From NCBI RefSeq assembly GCF_003859795.1, contig NZ_RQYI01000008.1, positions 1 through 64,000 of the forward strand: a stretch of DNA of 64,000 nt, read 5' to 3'. The DNA comes from Alloprevotella sp. OH1205_COT-284. Lineage in GTDB: Bacteria; Bacteroidota; Bacteroidia; Bacteroidales; Bacteroidaceae. Of the stretch, positions 19,407-28,116 are shown in pieces (position 1 is the first letter of the stretch; the number at the start of each line of letters is the position of its first letter). A model generated the notes under the pieces. That model searched no databases. It worked only from the letters and a program-made list of their open reading frames with translations, and was not told the origin of the DNA. A program made the position numbers and the translations under genes.

Positions 19407-20486
19407 ATGATCAAAAAAACTACTTTTTTCCTTTTGGCACTCCTGCCTATTTTTTCCCAAAACTCTTGGGCTGTATTCGATGAGGAAGACGAAATCGAAG
19501 AAAAGAACGAAATCGCCGACTTCAAAGAGGGTAATCTCTACTATCGCTTCATTGACGAATCACAAACCAGCGTAGCCGTCTCCCCCCGATATGAAGAGGA
19601 AGAAGAAGACGTACCCGGATACGATGCCGAAACTGCTCCCAAAGGAAAAATCACGATTCCTGCCACCGTGATCTACAAAGGCAAGACTTACCCCGTGACA
19701 GCAATTGACGATAAAACTTTCGAATACTGCAAAGAAATAACCGAAATCCTCTTGCCCCAAAGCATCACGAGCATCGGAACCTCCGCTTTTTCCCATACCG
19801 GTATCAGCACACTGCAACTTCCTCAACAGTTGAAAACCCTCGGTAGCTATGCTTTCTCCAAATGCCTTCAACTGTCTGAAATCAGCATTCCCAACAGCAT
19901 CACCAATCTGAACAGTTCACTGTTCCACGGCTGTTCCAATTTGCATAAAGTAGAAGTTCCCAATGCTGTGACAACAATAGAATATGGGGTATTTGGCAAC
20001 TGCTCCTCCTTAGAAGAAATCACACTGCCCGAAACGCTAACTCAAATAGACCGACACGTATTCAAGGGATGCGACAATTTACAACGTATCACATGCCTTT
20101 TCAGTAATCCCAATCAGTTGAAATATTTAGGCATTTATGGAGAAATCTTTGAAGGAACTCCCGTGAACAGCATGATCTTGTTCGTGCCCAAAGGCTGCAA
20201 AGCCGAGTTTGAAAAAGTATATCCTTGGAACAAAAAATTCAAGGAGATCCGCGAATCGGAAATAACCGGTGTTGCAACAGTCACCACAGAAGAGCTTCAC
20301 ATCCTCCGCACCGAAAAGGGCATCTCCTTCTCTCTTTCTCAGGCTACTCCCATTCGCGTTTATGACTTGACGGGACAGCTCCGTCTTCAAACCATTCACC
20401 CGGCCGGCCAACACACACTTGCCCTCCCCGGCGGCACATACATCGTTAAACTCGGTACGAAAAGCACCAAATTGACGGTGAACTGA
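19407..20486 (+). CDS. BspA-type leucine-rich repeat surface protein with C-terminal sorting-like domain
   Basis: A 359-aa protein with a signal peptide ending NSWA. After an acidic segment come tandem LRR_5 units of about 22-23 aa (ITEILLPQSITSIGTSAF, LSEISIPNSITNLNSSLF, LEEITLPETLTQIDRHVF) at about residues 110-235. The C terminus (IRVYDLTGQLRLQT, GGTYIVKLGTKSTKL) resembles a type IX secretion sorting domain. BspA proteins bind host or bacterial surface proteins. It is the last gene of the locus, followed by a long hairpin. Confidence 0.8.
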   Translation: MIKKTTFFLLALLPIFSQNSWAVFDEEDEIEEKNEIADFKEGNLYYRFIDESQTSVAVSPRYEEEEEDVPGYDAETAPKGKITIPATVIYKGKTYPVTAIDDKTFEYCKEITEILLPQSITSIGTSAFSHTGISTLQLPQQLKTLGSYAFSKCLQLSEISIPNSITNLNSSLFHGCSNLHKVEVPNAVTTIEYGVFGNCSSLEEITLPETLTQIDRHVFKGCDNLQRITCLFSNPNQLKYLGIYGEIFEGTPVNSMILFVPKGCKAEFEKVYPWNKKFKEIRESEITGVATVTTEELHILRTEKGISFSLSQATPIRVYDLTGQLRLQTIHPAGQHTLALPGGTYIVKLGTKSTKLTVN

Positions 20487-20511
20487 TTTTTCGCACCTCT
20501 CATTTCCGGCG

Positions 20512-20586
20512 AAGCCGGTAAGTTCCCAAGCTCTGCAATTCGCGGCGTCACCCGTCCGGCCCAAGCGCCTTGGAACTTACCGGCTT
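20512..20586 (+). terminator. Long-stem hairpin ending the uptake locus
   Basis: A perfect 15-bp inverted repeat (AAGCCGGTAAGTTCC and its complement) with a 45-base loop and TTGTT after the stem. It lies 25 bases past the LRR gene stop. The loop is larger than in typical terminators, so it might have a regulatory or bidirectional role. Confidence 0.5.
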
Positions 20587-20730
20587 TGTTGATAATGTCC
20601 GAAACAGTTTTGTCTTATCACAAATAAGGTTGAAACCCTCTTGCAGGACACGACCATGCAAGGTAATAGAATATTGACTCTCCACATGGATCTTACGCTG
20701 ATCCTTTTTCCCGACGAAAGAAATAAAAAA

Positions 20731-20759
20731 TCCTCTTCACACGTGGGGTGCAAAGAGGA
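20731..20759 (-). terminator. Terminator of tRNA-Leu
   Basis: On the minus strand a CCTCTT/AAGAGG stem followed by ATTTTTTA, directly after the tRNA. Confidence 0.7.
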
Positions 20760-20761
20760 GG

Positions 20762-20846
20762 TGCTCGAAGCGGGACTCGAACCCGCACAGCCGAAAATGG
20801 CCAAGGGATTTTAAGTCCCTCGTGTCTACCATTCCACCATTCGAGC
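20762..20846 (-). tRNA. tRNA-Leu (UAA)
   Basis: Class II tRNA with acceptor GCTCGAA/TTCGAGC, discriminator A, a long variable arm and T-loop GGTTCGAGTCC. The anticodon loop CTTAAAA reads UAA. CCA is not encoded. Confidence 0.95.
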
Positions 20847-20857
20847 GGAAAGCGGTG

Positions 20858-20889
20858 CAAATTTAAGTAGAAAAACGCGATCGACCAAA
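20858..20889 (-). promoter_or_regulatory. Promoter of tRNA-Leu
   Basis: Minus strand TTTG, 20 bases, TAAATTTG, ending 11 bases before the tRNA. A good fit to the Bacteroidetes consensus. Confidence 0.7.
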
Positions 20890-20897
20890 CAAAACGT

Positions 20898-21452
20898 TTA
20901 GTTTTGAATGATAAAGACATCGCCGGCGATATTACTGACAAGGCGATAGCGATAGAGGCGTGCGTTGTGTTGTCCGTCGTTCGGGGCATTGGTGGGTGAT
21001 CCTATGGCAAGGTCATAGGTGCGCCGGCATCTGAGGCAGTGTGCTTCATCCGGACGATCGGGAGCGAGATGAAGTGGCCGCTCAATGTAAGCACTTTCGT
21101 AGCAAGAGGGGCAAGCACGATCATAGGCCAAAGGTTCGAAGTTTCCGCTCACATCGGGCAGCCGGGGGGTGCCGACAATGAAGCCTGCGATCGAATGAGG
21201 GCGGCCGTAGGCATCGAGTGCAGTGCGCGGATAGGGCACAATGTTACCCGAAGCATTGGAGAAGAGGTAATGATGGGCATCGTAGTCCACGGTGCACCAA
21301 AGTCCCGGATTCCCCAAGGCGGCATGGAGGGGCTGAACGGCCGTGACGGGAGAAAAACGAAAAAATGCCTGATGAGGAGCATAGCGTCGTTCCGCTTCGT
21401 CGGAGCAGGCGGCAAAGACGAGCAACAATAGTGCGAAAAGCTGTATTCGCAT
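20898..21452 (-). CDS. Lipoprotein with two CxxC pairs (Rieske-like or zinc-ribbon), unknown function
   Basis: Starting at the Met at 21452 gives a clean lipoprotein signal (FALLLLVFAAC). Two cysteine pairs, CPSC and CLRC, are separated by about 26 residues. The second is followed by RRTYDLAIGSP and then LYRYRLVSNIAGDVFII, which resembles the end of a Rieske domain (C..C...YDL.G.P, pL..Y.v), but the ligand histidines of a true Rieske centre are not present. A structural zinc ribbon is an alternative. It could also be a relic of a cluster-binding protein. It is 184 aa long and overlaps none of its neighbours. Confidence 0.65.
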   Translation of the reverse strand: MRIQLFALLLLVFAACSDEAERRYAPHQAFFRFSPVTAVQPLHAALGNPGLWCTVDYDAHHYLFSNASGNIVPYPRTALDAYGRPHSIAGFIVGTPRLPDVSGNFEPLAYDRACPSCYESAYIERPLHLAPDRPDEAHCLRCRRTYDLAIGSPTNAPNDGQHNARLYRYRLVSNIAGDVFIIQN

Positions 21453-21483
21453 GGGGCAGAAAATGAAACGGGAACGGTGGACT

Positions 21484-21972
21484 TCAACCGGCGGCAAGGA
21501 GTTGGCTCAAAAAGGTGGCGATGCCGTCGGGAGCTTGTTTGAGATGCTTTTCCACCATTTTTCGGATGAAGAAATTGAGTTCGGCACCCACGGTGACTTT
21601 AAGAGCCGATTGGTCGGCTCCTTTGGGGAGGAGTTGCACCCACAAGTTGGCGGAAACGGGTGCTCCTTGTGTTTCAAACTTGACAAGTTTCGGAGCGTCG
21701 CGCTCAATGATGACCAAAGCTATGCGTCCCATTGTGGAATCGAGCGTAAGTGTGTCGTCGGTAAATTCCATTTTCTCGATTTGTTCGCGCAGGGTTTGCA
21801 GTTTTTCGGGCGACATTTGGTCGGATGGCACTCCGGCGACTATGCGTTCGATCATGGCCGGATCGGAAAAGGCAGTTTTGATGGTTTCGAAATGCCTGAG
21901 GTTGGAGAGACGGGCGAATGCCAACTCCTGAGGAGTATTGACGGTGTAGATTTGAGATTCGTATTTGGTCAT
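21484..21972 (-). CDS. SRPBCC (START-like/polyketide-cyclase) family protein
   Basis: A 162-aa protein with no signal peptide. The pattern fits the SRPBCC fold: N-terminal strand ESQIYTVNTPQELAFARLSNL, central strands (LTLDSTMGRIALVIIERDAPKLVKFE) and a long C-terminal helix (NFFIRKMVEKHLKQAPDGIATFLSQLL). A helical insertion lies near residues 45-70. Such cytosolic proteins bind small hydrophobic ligands; nothing here identifies one. It lies 53 bases downstream of pyrE in the same direction and is probably cotranscribed. Confidence 0.7.
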   Translation of the reverse strand: MTKYESQIYTVNTPQELAFARLSNLRHFETIKTAFSDPAMIERIVAGVPSDQMSPEKLQTLREQIEKMEFTDDTLTLDSTMGRIALVIIERDAPKLVKFETQGAPVSANLWVQLLPKGADQSALKVTVGAELNFFIRKMVEKHLKQAPDGIATFLSQLLAAG

Positions 21973-22025
21973 GAACGGGAGTTGTATTTATATAAAACAA
22001 GAGGAGATGAAGAAAAAGATGAACT

Positions 22026-22658
22026 TTATTTACCCCATTGAGACGGGCAGGAACGCCATTCGGCCAAGAGAGGGAGATGTCGTTGCTCGATGTAGCCGAT
22101 GCGAAGTGCAGTTTCGACCATGGCGTCGTAGTCGGTAAGTGTTGTCAGTTCGACGCCGACGTCGCGGAAAGCTTCTTCGGCCACGGGGAAGCCATAGGTG
22201 AAAGCGGCTACCATACCGAGGATTTCAAATCCGGCGGCACGCAGTGCTTCGACGGCTTTCAGGCTCGAACCGCCCGTCGAGATGAGGTCTTCGACCACCA
22301 CTACTTTGGCGCCTTCGGGCAGGGTGCCCTCAATGAGATTACCCATGCCGTGGTCTTTGGCCTTGGAGCGCACGTAGCACATGGGGAGATCGAGCACATC
22401 GGCCACGAGTGCCCCTTGGGCAATGGCGCCGGTGGCCACGCCGGCAATGGCCGTGGCGTCGGGGTAGCGGTTGCGAATGATGTCGGCCAAATGTGTTTTC
22501 ACAAAGGTGCGCACATGAGGGTAGGCCAGTGTCTTGCGGTTGTCGCAATAGAAAGGACTGAGCCATCCGCTTGCCCATGTGAAGGGCTGTTCGGGTTGAA
22601 GTTTGATGCACTGCACACTGAGGAGTTGCTCGGCAAATTGGGTGGCGATGGTAGACAT
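22026..22658 (-). CDS. pyrE: Orotate phosphoribosyltransferase
   Basis: A 210-aa protein started at the Met at 22658 (MSTIATQFAEQLL), the usual size. The PRPP-binding loop is VVVVEDLISTGGSS, and other family features are SGWLSPFYCDNR, AGVATGAIAQGALVAD and YVRSKAKDHGMGNLIEG. It converts orotate and PRPP to OMP in pyrimidine synthesis. A minus-strand TATCTTTG lies 29 bases upstream. A possible longer start at 22697 would fall inside that promoter element and is rejected. Confidence 0.95.
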   Translation of the reverse strand: MSTIATQFAEQLLSVQCIKLQPEQPFTWASGWLSPFYCDNRKTLAYPHVRTFVKTHLADIIRNRYPDATAIAGVATGAIAQGALVADVLDLPMCYVRSKAKDHGMGNLIEGTLPEGAKVVVVEDLISTGGSSLKAVEALRAAGFEILGMVAAFTYGFPVAEEAFRDVGVELTTLTDYDAMVETALRIGYIEQRHLPLLAEWRSCPSQWGK

Positions 22659-22686
22659 GAGGCGTTGTGATTTGTGGGTTACGGTG

Positions 22687-22694
22687 CAAAGATA
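22687..22694 (-). promoter_or_regulatory. Promoter -7 element of pyrE
   Basis: TATCTTTG on the minus strand matches TAnnTTTG. No TTTG was found at the expected upstream distance. Confidence 0.45.
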
Positions 22695-22806
22695 CAAAAA
22701 AACAAGGGAGTTGGGGAAGTTTGCCGTTTTTTTCGTCCGCCTGTCACTTCCTCATCTCCCCACATGCCTCGCTCGCAACGTCGAGGTTCTTTTTGCAAAA
22801 CAAGGT

Positions 22807-24525
22807 CTATTTTCTCGGCCGCAACACGTTGACCACGCAGAGCAACACCACTCCCGTGTCGGCAAACACTGCCGCCCACATGCCGGCCAGTCCGAGTGCG
22901 CCCAATAGCAAAACACCGATTTTGATGCCGAGGGCAAGCACGATGTTTTCCATGACGAGGCGATGCGTGGAGTGGCCCATTTCGATAGCCTCGGCCACGG
23001 CTGCGGGGTCGTCTGTGGAGAGCACCACGTCGGCCGTTTCTACGGCGGCATCGGTGCCCTTCATGCCCATGGCAAAACCCACGTGCGAACGCGCCAGCAC
23101 GGGTGCGTCATTAACGCCGTCGCCCACGAAAGCCACCTGTCGGCCGGAGGCCGTCAGCCGCTCCATCCATGCAAGTTTGTCGGTCGGCAGGAGCTGCGAG
23201 TGCCACTCGTCAAGATGCAGATCTTCGGCCAGCGCATCGACGGCCGAAGCATAGTCGCCCGACAGCATGACGGTATGTATGCCCTTGGCGCGCAAAGCCG
23301 CCACGGCCGCAGCCGCAGAGGGTTTGACACGATCGCCCTCAACCGAGAATGCCCCCGGCGTGCCGGAATCTTCACCGTCGGCCACGCAAACCACGCCCTC
23401 GGTGAGTGTTCCCGTTTTGTCGAACACCACGGTGTCAATCCGCCGCACGGCATCAAGATAGTTGCTCCCCTTGAAGAGTATGCCGCGACGGGAGGCCAGA
23501 CCGATACCGCGGAAATAGCTCAACGGAATGCTCAGCACAAGGGCACAAGGACAGCTCACGACCAAAAACACCAAACTGCGATAGAACCACGTTTTGACGT
23601 CGAGCGAGGGAACGACGCCGCTCAATTGCAGCAACGCCGGAACACCTGCGAGCAATACGGCCGCCGCCACCACCAAGGGGGTATAGATGCGCGAGAAGCG
23701 AGTGATGAATTGTTCGGCCGGAGCTTTTCGGGATGTTGCCTCTTCCACAAGGCGGAGTATGCGCGAAAGGGCATCTTCTCCATAAGGGCGCACCACTTCC
23801 AAGCGAACGGAACGGTCGAGGGCGATCATGCCGGCCGAAACCTCGTCGCCGCGACGGAGCACCCGCGCCGCCGACTCGCCCGTCAGTGCCGATGTGTCGA
23901 AACGCGCCTCCTCCGTTAGCAACAGACCATCGAGAGGAACTCGACCGCCACGCTCCACGGCCAACATTCGGCCGCGGCTCACTTCGTGCGGCTCCACCTC
24001 TCGGCTACTGCCATCGGCCTCAATCAGCGTGCAGCGGTCGGGGCGCAGAGCCACGAGTGCCGTGATGCTTCTCCGCGCCTTACCCACGGCCATGGTTTGA
24101 AAGTTTTCGCCCAACAGATAGAACAACATCACAGCCACGGCTTCGGGATATTCGCCAATAGCGAAAGCTCCGAGCGTGGCAATCGTCATCAGCATAAACT
24201 CATTGAACCACGAGCCTTTTCGCAGGCTGCGCCACGTTTCGGCCAACACCTCGTGGGCGGCCACGACATAGGCCGCCACATAAAGCGCGGCCGTTCCCAA
24301 TGGAAAAACGGAAAAACAGGTGGCAACCCATGCTGCGGCGAGCAGCAATGCGCTCGCCCCGAAGCTCAACCAGCCGCCGACGGCATGGGAATGTCCGTGG
24401 TGATCGTGATGGTCGTGGGATGCGGCTGCAACATGACACGCGCTGCATTCTTTCGAGGCAGAGGCGTTTTTCGGAGCATGCCCATCCGAAGTCTTATGGT
24501 GATGATGATGATGACACTGACACAT
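22807..24525 (-). CDS. Heavy-metal P1B-type ATPase (Zn/Cd/Pb exporter type)
   Basis: A 572-aa protein from the Met at 24525. Motifs are all present: TGES, SCPCALVLS (metal site), DKTGTLT (phosphorylated Asp), GDGVNDAP. The last membrane helices carry NIVLALGIK and AVFADTGVVLL, typical of the Zn/Cd/Pb subgroup (ZntA/CadA). There is no CxxC ferredoxin-like HMA domain; instead the N terminus is histidine-rich (HHHHHH, then HDHHDHHGHSH) with one CSAC. It probably exports Zn2+ or Cd2+ to the periplasm. The frame is open upstream to 24888, but that part is unlike the family. Confidence 0.88.
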   Translation of the reverse strand: MCQCHHHHHHKTSDGHAPKNASASKECSACHVAAASHDHHDHHGHSHAVGGWLSFGASALLLAAAWVATCFSVFPLGTAALYVAAYVVAAHEVLAETWRSLRKGSWFNEFMLMTIATLGAFAIGEYPEAVAVMLFYLLGENFQTMAVGKARRSITALVALRPDRCTLIEADGSSREVEPHEVSRGRMLAVERGGRVPLDGLLLTEEARFDTSALTGESAARVLRRGDEVSAGMIALDRSVRLEVVRPYGEDALSRILRLVEEATSRKAPAEQFITRFSRIYTPLVVAAAVLLAGVPALLQLSGVVPSLDVKTWFYRSLVFLVVSCPCALVLSIPLSYFRGIGLASRRGILFKGSNYLDAVRRIDTVVFDKTGTLTEGVVCVADGEDSGTPGAFSVEGDRVKPSAAAAVAALRAKGIHTVMLSGDYASAVDALAEDLHLDEWHSQLLPTDKLAWMERLTASGRQVAFVGDGVNDAPVLARSHVGFAMGMKGTDAAVETADVVLSTDDPAAVAEAIEMGHSTHRLVMENIVLALGIKIGVLLLGALGLAGMWAAVFADTGVVLLCVVNVLRPRK

Positions 24526-24551
24526 AATGGCGGAGATGATAAGGTTTGCTG

Positions 24552-24559
24552 CAAAAATA
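24552..24559 (-). promoter_or_regulatory. Candidate -7 element of the metal ATPase
   Basis: TATTTTTG on the minus strand, 26 bases before the start codon. The upstream TTG elements are off-spacing, so this is weak. Confidence 0.35.
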
Positions 24560-24934
24560 CGGATAAAAAGTTGCAAGTTGGTTGCAAAGAGCACCTCCTC
24601 CCCATCGGAGCAGCCACTGCGTTGACTTTCGGAAACAATGGGTTGGCTCACAGAAAAAAACGAAGAATGAGCAACTTGACGTGAAAACGCTGCACAGGAT
24701 GCGGACAAGAATACTAAAATGACCGAAATCCAAGACACCTTCCGTATGCCCCAATGTTGCCCCAAGTATTTTGAGGCGCATAAAAAAAGAAGTGGTTTCG
24801 AGTAACCAACCGTTGCCTTGGTCAAAAGAGCCTCCGTCTCTTCCACTTTTTTGTCCGGAGCTTTTGCGAAGCTCTCCTCAAATGGCATGACGAATCATCT
24901 CCCTGCGTTGGTTCGGAGCGGAATTAGGTCAGAG

Positions 24935-24980
24935 GTAGACAAATCTACTCGGCACTTCGTAGCACCGCCCTCCCATGTAG
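24935..24980 (-). repeat. CTAC module of three boxes, inverted (copy B)
   Basis: GTAG on the plus strand at 24935, 24959 and 24977 (spacing 24 and 18, total 42). It includes CTCCCATGTAG, also present at copy C. The orientation is opposite to that of copies A and C relative to the core repeat. Confidence 0.5.
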
Positions 24981-25026
24981 TGACGCCTCGACGCGCCGCC
25001 GTTTTTTCAGAAAAAGAAGCCACTCT

Positions 25027-25411
25027 CGCGCACGCGCGCGTTACCTTATTATTAAATTTTGCTTTCACTGCCTTCGCATTTTCTTGTAAAGTTTTGAATT
25101 TCATCTGTTTATGAGCGAAGGCAAATGAAGGCAAAACAAAAATGGAAATTGCAACCCCTTGACAGTCTTCGGTTTATGCCGATTTTTTGCTTTCACCACC
25201 TCGAAAATGGCATTTCAAGCCGCCGTTGCGGCGGAGGCAGGTGAAAGGAACAGGGAGTTTTGCCTTCACCGTTAAATTCTGATTTTCAGTGTTCTGTGAT
25301 TTTTGATTTTGCTTTGCCTTCACTTGCCTTCGCAAGGAATACACAGAAAATCAATTGAATAGCCGGTTTTGCGAAGGCAAAACGGCAAAAACAAAAAAAA
25401 AGGGTAGAAAA
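25027..25411 (+). repeat. Composite intergenic repeat, copy B
   Basis: Same order as copy A: CGCGCACGCGCGCG tract, TTATTAAATTTTGCTTTCAC, GCGAAGGCAAATGAAGG, TTTTTTGCTTTCACC, GCGGAGGCAGGTGAAAGG, TTTTGCCTTCACCG, TTTGCCTTCACTTGCC, then GCGAAGGCAAAACGGC with an A-rich tail ending near AGGGTAGAAA. Confidence 0.8.
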
Positions 25412-25741
25412 ATGCCTTTCTGCCACTTGGAAGAGCACCAAACCACCGTTTGAGGATAGAGCCGAACATGGAGATCAGCCTTATTTTCTCTTTCATGCAG
25501 TCTTTTTGAGAAGAAATTCTTTTTTGGTTTGGTAATCTGAAAACAATGGGGTAATTTTGGCCATAAGAAAGAGTGTTAGGTGTTTGATTTTTAGAACCTT
25601 TGAAAAACGAACAATTGCAGAAACAGCAAAAGACCTTCTCTTTTTTATGACTTTATCTCATTGGGCTTGCATTATCCGCTGCCCCCATACATGCCGACAT
25701 TACCCATAAACCGATAATCATAAAATCGACATCACAAATAT

Positions 25742-25775
25742 CCTCTCCGGCTTGAGACGCCCCAAGCCGGGGAGG
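25742..25775. other. 13-bp stem hairpin
   Basis: CCTCTCCGGCTTG and CAAGCCGGGGAGG pair over 13 positions with one wobble and an 8-base loop. There is no T tract on either side. Unassigned. Confidence 0.4.
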
Positions 25776-26045
25776 TGGAGGAGACTCTTACACTCTTTTT
25801 CGGATATTACAAGACAAAACATGATTACCCGCTCAAAACGTTATAGAGCCAAAGTTGTGAGGCGTGCGGCCTGAAAGTCTGTGTCTTGTCGAAAGAAGCC
25901 TTTTTTCGTTTACGCCCTTTCGCTCCCGTCTTGTCGTCCGCTTCTGGTCGTGAGCCTGCTGCGAAACGATTAGGCGTACTTCGGCCATAGGGCGTGCGGT
26001 AAAACAAGAAAAAAGTACCCGAAACGAAAAAAAACGACGAAATAA

Positions 26046-26076
26046 TTTGTAGGTTTGAAAAATATGTCTACCTTTG
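26046..26076 (+). promoter_or_regulatory. Promoter of the tRNA-tuf cluster
   Basis: TTTG, 19 bases, TACCTTTG: a full match to the Bacteroidetes consensus, about 65 bases before tRNA-Tyr. Confidence 0.75.
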
Positions 26077-26140
26077 CATCCGAATTGAGGGACACGCTAC
26101 TCCTCGGCTGAAAGGTCAGGATGTAGAACCCACAATGGCA

Positions 26141-26223
26141 GGGTAGTTACCAGAGTGGCCAAATGGGGCAGACTGTAAATCTGCTGGCTTACGCCTTCGG
26201 TGGTTCGAATCCATCACTACCCA
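26141..26223 (+). tRNA. tRNA-Tyr (GUA)
   Basis: Class II tRNA with acceptor GGGTAGT/ACTACCC, discriminator A, anticodon loop CTGTAAA (GUA) and T-loop GGTTCGAATCC. Confidence 0.95.
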
Positions 26224-26242
26224 CCTCCCTGAAAGGGATTTC

Positions 26243-26315
26243 GCGGGAATAGCTCAGTTGATAGAGCACTAGCCTTCCAAGCTGGGGGTCGCGGGTTTGA
26301 GCCCCGTTTCCCGCT
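26243..26315 (+). tRNA. tRNA-Gly (UCC)
   Basis: Acceptor GCGGGAA/TTCCCGC with discriminator T; the anticodon loop CTTCCAA reads UCC. Second tRNA of the three upstream of tuf. Confidence 0.95.
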
Positions 26316-26328
26316 CAATACTTAGATT

Positions 26329-26400
<72 letters not shown>

Positions 26401-26409
26401 CTCATAAGG

Positions 26410-26455
26410 AGATTGGGGAGATGTGAAAAACTAATTTCTCCGATCTTTTTTTTTC
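26410..26455 (+). terminator. Terminator after the tRNA trio
   Basis: A 12-bp stem with three wobble pairs (AGATTGGGGAGA and TTTCTCCGATCT) followed by a long T tract. It separates the tRNAs from tuf, partly or fully. Confidence 0.7.
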
Positions 26456-26563
26456 TTTTTGAGTGTTTTGCCGAAAGCGGTGCGAGTTCTCGTCGTGAGA
26501 GTCGCGGCGGAAGTGAGACACTGTTTGAGGAATGAATATTAATAATCATAAATAACCACTACA

Positions 26564-27745
26564 ATGGCAAAAGAACAATTTCAGCGTACCAAGCCGCACG
26601 TGAACATTGGTACCATCGGTCACGTAGACCACGGTAAGACTACTCTTACTGCCGCTATTACCGCCGTGCTTTCTCGTAACGGCTTCTGTGAAGCTCGCTC
26701 TTTCGATCAGATCGACAACGCTCCCGAAGAAAAAGAACGTGGTATCACGATCAACTCTTCGCACGTTGAATATGAAACTGCCAATCGTCACTATGCTCAC
26801 GTAGACTGCCCGGGTCACGCCGACTACGTTAAGAACATGGTTACCGGTGCTGCGCAAATGGACGGTGCTATCATCGTGGTTGCCGCTACTGACGGCCCCA
26901 TGCCTCAAACTCGTGAGCACATCCTTCTCGCTCGTCAGGTAAACGTTCCCCGTCTCGTTGTGTTCCTCAACAAGTGCGACATGGTTGAAGACGAAGAAAT
27001 GCTCGAGCTCGTAGAAATGGATATGCAAGACCTTCTTTCTCAATATGAGTTCGAAGAAGATACTCCCATCATCCGCGGTTCTGCTCTCGGTGGTTTGAAT
27101 GGTGTACCCGAATGGGAACAAAGCATTCTCAAACTTATGGAGGCTTGCGATACTTGGATTCAAGAACCCCCTCGTGATCGCGACAAACCCTTCTTGATGC
27201 CCGTTGAAGACGTGTTCTCTATCACCGGTCGTGGTACTGTTGCTACCGGTCGTGTTGAAACCGGTGTCGTTAAGGTGGGTGACGAAGTTCAGATCCTCGG
27301 TCTCGGTGAAGACAAGAAGTCTGTTGTAACCGGTGTGGAAATGTTCCGCAAGCTTCTCGATCAAGGTGAAGCCGGTGACAACGTAGGTCTTCTCCTCCGC
27401 GGTATCGACAAGCAAGAAATCAAGCGCGGTATGGTGATCACTCACCCCGGCGTGATCAAACCCCACACTTCTTTCAAGGCTTCTATCTATGTCCTCAAAA
27501 AAGAAGAAGGTGGTCGTCACACTCCCTTCGGTAACAAATATCGTCCTCAGTTCTATCTCCGCACGATGGACTGCACCGGAGAAATCACTCTCCCCGAAGG
27601 CGTAGAAATGGTAATGCCCGGTGACAACGTGGAAATCACTGTGACTTTGATTTACGCTGTTGCTCTCAACGAAGGTCTTCGTTTTGCTATCCGCGAAGGT
27701 GGACGCACCGTTGGTTCCGGTCAAATCACTGCCATCCTCGACTAA
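26564..27745 (+). CDS. tuf: Elongation factor Tu
   Basis: A 393-aa protein with GTP-binding motifs GHVDHGKTT (G1), RGITI (G2 region), DCPGH (G3) and NKCD (G4). The beta-barrel domains 2 and 3 follow. It delivers aminoacyl-tRNA to the ribosome. Codon use is strongly biased, as expected for high expression. A long minus-strand frame opposite it is a shadow caused by that bias. Confidence 0.99.
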   Translation: MAKEQFQRTKPHVNIGTIGHVDHGKTTLTAAITAVLSRNGFCEARSFDQIDNAPEEKERGITINSSHVEYETANRHYAHVDCPGHADYVKNMVTGAAQMDGAIIVVAATDGPMPQTREHILLARQVNVPRLVVFLNKCDMVEDEEMLELVEMDMQDLLSQYEFEEDTPIIRGSALGGLNGVPEWEQSILKLMEACDTWIQEPPRDRDKPFLMPVEDVFSITGRGTVATGRVETGVVKVGDEVQILGLGEDKKSVVTGVEMFRKLLDQGEAGDNVGLLLRGIDKQEIKRGMVITHPGVIKPHTSFKASIYVLKKEEGGRHTPFGNKYRPQFYLRTMDCTGEITLPEGVEMVMPGDNVEITVTLIYAVALNEGLRFAIREGGRTVGSGQITAILD

Positions 27746-27789
27746 TCTTGTCGAACCCGTAGCTGCGTAAGCACTGCGAAAATATATGG

Positions 27790-27825
27790 AGTAGGCTCTG
27801 TTCTCGGAGTGGAGCCTACTTTTCT
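27790..27825 (+). terminator. Terminator after tuf
   Basis: A 9-bp perfect stem AGTAGGCTC/GAGCCTACT followed by TTTCT, one base before tRNA-Trp. Some read-through into tRNA-Trp and secE seems necessary, since no separate promoter is evident. Confidence 0.7.
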
Positions 27826-27898
27826 ACGGGAATAGCTCAGTTGGTAGAGCACTGGTCTCCAAAACCAGGTGTCGGGAGTTCGAGCCTCTCTTCCCGTG
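27826..27898 (+). tRNA. tRNA-Trp (CCA)
   Basis: Acceptor ACGGGAA/TTCCCGT with discriminator G; the anticodon loop CTCCAAA reads CCA. It lies between tuf and secE, the usual Bacteroidetes position. Confidence 0.95.
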
Positions 27899-27914
27899 CT
27901 TAAACGGAAACGAA

Positions 27915-28103
27915 ATGAATCGCATTTTTCAATATTGCAAAGATTCGTACTCAGAATTAGCGCATAATATCACCTGGCCATCACGCCAAGAGTTGATGCA
28001 CAGTGCACTTGTTGTACTTATTGCTTCCATACTCATAGCACTTGTGGTCTTTGCGGAGGATACGCTTTTTGAGACGATCATGGATTTTATCTACCGCAAC
28101 TAA
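27915..28103 (+). CDS. secE: Preprotein translocase subunit SecE
   Basis: A 62-aa inner-membrane protein with the short single-helix form: an amphipathic N-terminal helix with the family motif ITWPSRQEL, then one transmembrane segment (ALVVLIASILIALVVFAEDTLF). It stabilises SecY in the Sec translocon. It is followed by nusG after 13 bases. Confidence 0.93.
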   Translation: MNRIFQYCKDSYSELAHNITWPSRQELMHSALVVLIASILIALVVFAEDTLFETIMDFIYRN

Positions 28104-28116
28104 ACAACATTCATCA

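Larger units (their letters stand above)
24560..26045. other. Gene-free interval of about 1.5 kb
   Basis: No credible gene. It contains the CTAC module (24935-24980), repeat copy B (25027-25411) and a hairpin (25742-25775). The parts 24560-24930 and 25412-25740 show nothing else I can support. Short overlapping frames there lack any coherent protein pattern. Confidence 0.65.

Noticed and set aside
24526-24888. N-terminal extension of the metal ATPase
   Set aside because: The extra 121 residues do not resemble P1B ATPases, and a -7 promoter element lies within this part.
26546-27724. 392-aa frame on the minus strand opposite tuf
   Set aside because: Shadow of strongly biased tuf codons; no recognisable family, and the EF-Tu frame is certain.
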